Positions 63,475-64,000 of a stretch of DNA of 64,000 bases are shown in pieces. This DNA is from Stakelama saccharophila (GTDB lineage: Bacteria > Pseudomonadota > Alphaproteobacteria > Sphingomonadales > Sphingomonadaceae), in NCBI RefSeq assembly GCF_032229225.1, contig NZ_CP135076.1, positions 248,001 to 312,000 on the forward strand. Reading direction: 5' to 3'. Position 1 is the first letter of the stretch; each line of letters begins with the position of its first letter. The notes under the pieces are model-generated. The model was not told where the DNA came from and ran no database searches. It saw only the letters and a program-made list of their open reading frames with translations. A program made the position numbers and the translations under genes.

Positions 63475-64000
63475 ATGTTCCACGATCTCGCGCTCGCCCG
63501 TCGAACGGCCGCCGATCCCCGTCCGCGTTCGGCCACGAGTACCGGCACCGGTCTCGTCGGCATCGCCGGCCTGCTCGTCTGGACGACGATCGCGACATAT
63601 TACGGCATGGACGGACCCTATGCCGCGCTGGTGAATGTCGCTGCCTGCGGATTGCCGATGGTCGTGTGGTCGATCCTTGTCGACAAGGTGCATCGCCGGC
63701 CCTCCACCGGCATCGACTGGCATGCCCCGCGGAAGTGGCGCGAGACGATCGACATCAGCATGGTGAAGATCGCAGGCCTGTGGCTGACCTGGGCCGGGAT
63801 CGCCGGCATCTACGCCGTGTCGCGCTTCTACTGGAGCTTCGAATGGGGCGCTTTCCCCTTCGCGATGTGGTGTTTCGAGCGCGCGGCGCCGGTGCTCGTC
63901 ATCCTGTCCGTTCCCTATATCGTCTGGCTCGACCGCTATCTGGTGGCGCCGCGCGACGGCTGCTGGGCGCTCGGCGCGTGGATCCTGGGGCTGAAGCAGC
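63475..64000 (+). CDS. Integral membrane protein, partial (runs off the window)
   Basis: The first 175 residues of a membrane protein starting at ATG 63475. Membrane segments appear at about 25-42, 48-66, 98-116 and 135-155 (VLVILSVPYIVWL). A conserved-looking PRKWRETIDISMVKIAGLW lies between helices. The C-terminus is beyond the window and no family could be assigned. The start is 152 bases from the divergent M61 gene, so the two share a promoter region. Confidence 0.65.
   Translation, partial: MFHDLALARRTAADPRPRSATSTGTGLVGIAGLLVWTTIATYYGMDGPYAALVNVAACGLPMVVWSILVDKVHRRPSTGIDWHAPRKWRETIDISMVKIAGLWLTWAGIAGIYAVSRFYWSFEWGAFPFAMWCFERAAPVLVILSVPYIVWLDRYLVAPRDGCWALGAWILGLKQ

Overview
This 64 kb window is bacterial chromosome from a high-GC alphaproteobacterium, almost certainly a sphingomonad (Sphingomonadaceae). 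The evidence is a circularly permuted two-piece tmRNA gene with the tag ANDNEALAIAA, typical sphingomonad gene neighbourhoods (dciA-dsbA-dsbA-smc, rimP-nusA-ylxR-infB-rbfA-truB-rpsO-pnp), a ubiquinone pathway (ispB, ubiA, ubiG), a CtrA-type box, and several families of small palindromic repeats between and inside genes. No rRNA, tRNA gene, IS element, prophage or CRISPR array was seen.

Layout. 0.1-2.8 kb: E1-beta and E2 of a branched-chain 2-oxoacid dehydrogenase plus a YciI protein. 3-7.3 kb (minus): a DUF3298-like lipoprotein, a small membrane protein, an SDR, a thiolase and an enoyl-CoA hydratase. 7.3-10.0 kb (minus): a tight four-gene operon made of a 49-aa peptide, two unfamiliar enzyme-like proteins and an OmpR-type DNA-binding protein, which resembles an undescribed peptide-maturation system. 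10.1-12.2 kb: two hotdog thioesterases and a PQQ-type sugar dehydrogenase. 12.4-24.7 kb: the translation and RNA-processing cluster, interrupted by a GIY-YIG gene between nusA and ylxR and by a putative type I toxin-antitoxin module between infB and rbfA; tdk and a site-2 protease lie inside it. 24.8-30.1 kb: a small ORF, an HWE-type histidine kinase, ssrA, an Rrf2 regulator, mscL, lemA, two TPM-domain proteins and a Nudix hydrolase. 30.4-36 kb: an NDUFS4-like subunit, hrpB, a small acidic protein, ispB, chorismate mutase and a GH130-like protein. 36.2-41.7 kb (minus): dciA-dsbA-dsbA-smc. 41.7-48.7 kb: mutY, a serine hydrolase, nudC, pheA, a membrane-anchored cytochrome c, a LOG protein and an extensin-like protein. 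48.8-52.9 kb: serC-serA-hisZ behind a structured serC leader. 53-64 kb: a soluble chemoreceptor, an aldo/keto reductase, cysQ, pmbA, ubiA, a PilZ protein with a CtrA box, lysC, ubiG, ppa, an M61 peptidase and the start of a membrane protein.

The two most interesting loci are (1) 18463-18791, a 32-residue hydrophobic peptide resembling Firmicute holin-like toxins, with a perfect Shine-Dalgarno buried in a 15-bp hairpin, a duplicated translation-initiation region and a good sigma-70-like promoter on the opposite strand placed to make an antisense RNA, the layout of the enterococcal par (fst) locus; and (2) the 49-aa peptide operon at 7343-10026, with a perfect GTTACA-N5-TGTAAC palindrome upstream. 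A third theme is that extragenic repeats have been captured in frame inside three conserved genes (the E2 gene, truB and hrpB).
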